A stretch of 64,000 nt of DNA from JARFUG01 sp050485365 (lineage in GTDB: Bacteria; Desulfobacterota; Desulfuromonadia; Desulfuromonadales; JACZKF01): the NCBI GenBank assembly GCA_050485365.1, contig JBJHBH010000006.1:9699-73698 (forward strand), read 5' to 3'. The position numbers and the translations under genes are program-made. Positions 62,244 through 64,000 of the stretch are shown piece by piece. Within the stretch, counting starts at the first letter, position 1; the number at the start of each line of letters is the position of its first letter. The notes beneath the pieces were generated by a model. The model had not been told where the DNA came from. It searched no databases and was given only the letters and a program-made list of their open reading frames with translations.

Positions 62244-62293
62244 GGGGGCAACTCCCTTTGGGGGCAACTCAGTTGTCCCCAATGTTGCCCCCA
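62137..62293. repeat. Right-end integrase arm-type sites
   Basis: TGGGGGCAAC or its complement occurs at 62147-62156, 62243-62252, 62259-62268 and 62284-62293, with a shorter facing copy at 62137-62145 and a one-mismatch copy at 62272-62281. Some lie over the integrase start codon. Confidence 0.75.
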
Positions 62294-62416
62294 CATATTC
62301 GGGTTGTCAAGGGAAAAACCGGGAAGCGATAGGACGCAAAAAAGGCCGGAAGCCTTGTTTCTACTGGCTTTCCGACCTTCCCTGCTGTTCCCGGCTTTAC
62401 CCGTTCTTGGTGCGAT

Positions 62417-62772
62417 TGGTGGAGGTGGCGGGAATCGAACCCGCGTCCGAACGTCTTTCACGTAAGGCTTCTACATGCTTAGTCCGTATATTGATTTGAC
62501 CCGCCGGAGCTCCTACGGACAGGATTTCCGTCGGGCGAGTCCGCTAAGGTTTCGCGCCGGTGCCGCGGACGGGCACCTTTGCTATCCCGCTGAATTGACG
62601 TCTCAAGCCCCACACGGGAGATGGGTCAGGAGACGTGGCAGCAATTAAGCTGCCAGTGCGTAACGAACGTCGTTGTCGGCGTTTGTGTTTGTGCCAGTTT
62701 TTTAACGAGGCCAACTGGCGTCCCCGGCATGCCACCTTCGCTTCCAACCTCCGTCGAAACCAGGTCACCCCC
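62417..62772 (-). ncRNA. ssrA: tmRNA (ssrA)
   Basis: The gene begins at 62772 with GGGGGTGACCTGGTTTCGAC, the typical tmRNA 5' end, and ends with GGGTTCGATTCCCGCC, a 7-bp acceptor partner and an encoded CCA. GGGGGUG pairs with CACCUCC across the ends. The tag coding region reads Asn-Ala-Asp-Asn-Asp-Val-Arg-Tyr-Ala-Leu-Ala-Ala followed by TAA (stop at 62645-62647). It rescues stalled ribosomes with SmpB, encoded just upstream. The element is inserted at its 3' end without breaking it. Confidence 0.95.
62424..62440. repeat. Right attachment site within ssrA
   Basis: GGTGGCGGGAATCGAAC matches 47969-47985 exactly and lies in the T arm and acceptor part of the tmRNA, the usual crossover place for integrases that use tRNA-like ends. 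Confidence 0.85.
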
Positions 62773-62890
62773 GTAAATCGGTATCCGGCAGCTTGAGGCG
62801 TTGCGAGTGGTGTTTTTTAAAACCGACTTCCTTTATACGGTATTTCGACCGAAATTTCAAGTGTTTCCGGAGGGTCTTTTCGTCTTTGCC

Positions 62891-63349
62891 CTATTCTCTG
62901 CTCTGCTTGATCGCCTTGGCGACCTCACGGTCGGCTTCTTTGCGCTTGAGGGTCTCGCGCTTGTCGTGAAGCTTCTTCCCTCGCGCCAGTCCGATTTCGA
63001 GCTTTGCGCGGTTGTTCTTGAAGTAGATCTTGGTCGGCACCAGAGAGAAGCCGCGCTCGTCGACTTTGCGGATCAGTTTGCCGATTTCCTCTCGGTGCAG
63101 CAGCAGCTTGCGCACCCGGGTGGGATCGTCGGGGTTCTCGCGATTGCCGTGCACGTAGGGGCTGATGTTCATGTTGTTGATGAACACCTCGCCGTCCTTG
63201 ATGCGACAGAACGCCTCCTTCAGGTTGACCTTCCCCTCCCGAAGGGATTTGACCTCGGTGCCGGCCAGAACGATGCCGGCCTCGTAGACATCGTCGATGA
63301 AGTAGTCGTGATAGGCTTTTTTGTTGGTGGCGATGATCTTAATTCCCAT
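62891..63349 (-). CDS. smpB: SmpB, tmRNA-binding protein
   Basis: The 152-residue protein has the SmpB pattern: IIATNKKAYHDYFIDDVYEAGIVLAGTEVKSLREGKVNLKEAFCRIKDGEVFI, the PYVHGNRENPDDPTRVRKLLLHR block and a basic C-terminal tail (KKLHDKRETLKRKEADRE). It binds tmRNA and enters the ribosomal A site in trans-translation. ssrA lies 119 bp downstream in the same direction. It overlaps rseC by 11 bp. Confidence 0.97.
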   Translation of the reverse strand: MGIKIIATNKKAYHDYFIDDVYEAGIVLAGTEVKSLREGKVNLKEAFCRIKDGEVFINNMNISPYVHGNRENPDDPTRVRKLLLHREEIGKLIRKVDERGFSLVPTKIYFKNNRAKLEIGLARGKKLHDKRETLKRKEADREVAKAIKQSRE

Positions 63350-63818
63350 TTTTTTCCAGGTCTCTCACGAAGGCCTCTTCCTCGGAGAGGATTTCGGCGA
63401 TGCGGGGAAGGTAGTTCTCCTTGGGGAGCGCGCGGCTGCCGATGCGGATGACGAAGAAGGAGCCGACGAGAAAGACGACGCCGACGATCGCCGAAAGCAG
63501 ATCGGGGTCGGGGCCGTCGACCAGACGCTGTCCGACCGTATGACCGAGAATCGCGCCGACGACCAGGGCGAGCAGGGGGACGATGTAGAGGATGAAGGAC
63601 GACTGCAGAAAGCTGCGCGAGCTCGTCACGATCTTCACCCGATCGCCGACCGAAGCGCCGAGGGGGTTGTGCGCTTCGACGAGCATCGAGCGGTTGTCGT
63701 CACCGATTCGGCAGTTCTCCATCGAAGCGCAGTGCTTGCAGAAACTCCCCTTCTCGCACAGAACCACCGCGAGGTGCTTTCCCTTGAGCTCCACAACGCT
63801 GCCGATTTCTTCGATCAT
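63339..63818 (-). CDS. RseC/MucC-type membrane protein
   Basis: The 159-residue protein has the SoxR-reducing RseC pattern: an N-terminal domain with CEKGSFCKHCASMENC cysteines, the NPLGASVGDRVKIVTSS core, two membrane helices (about 73-95 and 108-128) and a charged C-terminus. Family members form part of SoxR-reducing or sigma-E regulatory complexes. Here no rsx or sigma-E genes are in view, so its role is uncertain. It precedes smpB with a short overlap. Confidence 0.88.
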   Translation of the reverse strand: MIEEIGSVVELKGKHLAVVLCEKGSFCKHCASMENCRIGDDNRSMLVEAHNPLGASVGDRVKIVTSSRSFLQSSFILYIVPLLALVVGAILGHTVGQRLVDGPDPDLLSAIVGVVFLVGSFFVIRIGSRALPKENYLPRIAEILSEEEAFVRDLEKNGN

Positions 63819-64000
63819 CGTCGGGTCCTTCCGTCAAATGCGCCGCGATGGGACCGACCTCGGCGAAAGGTCGCCTTTGCGAAAAAGCCGCAGCAAAGGT
63901 GCTGATTCCATTATCAGGTTGCTGAAAAACTCTTCGAACAAACTAGGTTAAAATGCCCATCTGTGTTATGATTTTGCGCATAATCCATTGATATTGCAGG

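Larger units (their letters stand above)
47969..62440. mobile_element. Integrative mobilizable element inserted at the ssrA (tmRNA) 3' end
   Basis: About 14.5 kb lie between two 17-bp direct repeats of the tmRNA 3' end. At the ssrA side is a P4-type tyrosine integrase; arm-type repeats occur near both ends. Cargo includes a Rep-like protein, an RHH protein, a TraD-like coupling protein, a TrwC-like relaxase (with a stop codon), a lone DotA/TraY protein and small unknown genes. The middle (55.7-56.7 kb) is clearly more AT-rich than the chromosome. It has no full type IV secretion gene set, so it would need a helper for transfer. Confidence 0.88.

Overview
The window looks like a Desulfuromonadales/Geobacter-type chromosome. 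The evidence is high G+C, several c-type cytochromes, two nitrate-reductase systems, an octaheme nitrite reductase, a haem-binding chemoreceptor, and the chromosomal order rseC-smpB-ssrA at the right end. This taxonomic call is an inference from gene content. A mobile element of about 14.5 kb is inserted in ssrA.

Layout. (1) 1-7030, minus strand: a membrane-bound nitrate reductase operon, cytochrome c-narG-narH-narJ-narI, behind an FNR-type box. narG is split by a one-base frameshift and narI runs off the left edge. (2) 7169-14934, minus strand: a periplasmic nitrate-to-ammonium system made of an octaheme nitrite reductase, a monohaem Reeler-like protein, an oversized NapA, NapG, NapH and NapD. 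Next to it are a sigma54 activator with a PAS domain and a divergent histidine kinase. (3) 17.7-29.3 kb: a DUF3793/DUF2325 pair, a haem-containing chemoreceptor, two multicopper-oxidase-like proteins that seem to carry complementary copper motifs, a KefB-type antiporter, a ZIP-like membrane protein, a nuclease-fold protein and small proteins. (4) 29.7-34.9 kb: a serine recombinase, a RelE/RHH toxin-antitoxin pair with its operator, MscS, a frameshifted small membrane protein and a second KefB-type antiporter. (5) 35.0-38.9 kb: a compact operon USP-DUF1538-DUF1538-PII-CBS-USP that looks like a nucleotide-controlled membrane system. (6) 39-44.8 kb: a scarred region with remnants of an arsenite-type permease, an SLC12-type transporter and a PAS kinase around an orphan secF, an aldehyde dehydrogenase, and DUF305 and DUF202 proteins. 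(7) 45.1-47.8 kb: GNAT, OsmC, TetR, a HAD protein and a truncated DUF421 gene. Three copies of one palindrome define a local TetR regulon.

(8) 47,969-62,440: an integrative mobilizable element bounded by 17-bp direct repeats of the ssrA 3' end. It carries a P4-type integrase with repeated arm-type sites at both ends, an AT-hook-like protein, a Rep-like winged-helix protein, an RHH protein, a TraD/TrwB-type coupling protein, a TrwC/TraI-type relaxase interrupted by one in-frame TGA, a lone DotA/TraY-type secretion subunit and several small unknown proteins. The strangest DNA in the window is here: three consecutive arrays of exactly twelve 9-bp units each (49,802-50,125), a fourth 9-bp array upstream of the Rep-like gene, clustered operator or iteron-like repeats, and imperfect inverted repeats around a two-gene cassette. 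One self-encoded DotA/TraY subunit without the rest of a type IV secretion system suggests an element that exploits or remodels a helper's transfer machine.

(9) 62,417-63,818: ssrA (tmRNA), smpB and rseC, ordinary chromosome. Three coding breaks (narG, a small membrane gene, the relaxase) are single-base events that sequencing or assembly error could also explain. The transporter, kinase and arsenic-permease remnants are too damaged for that.
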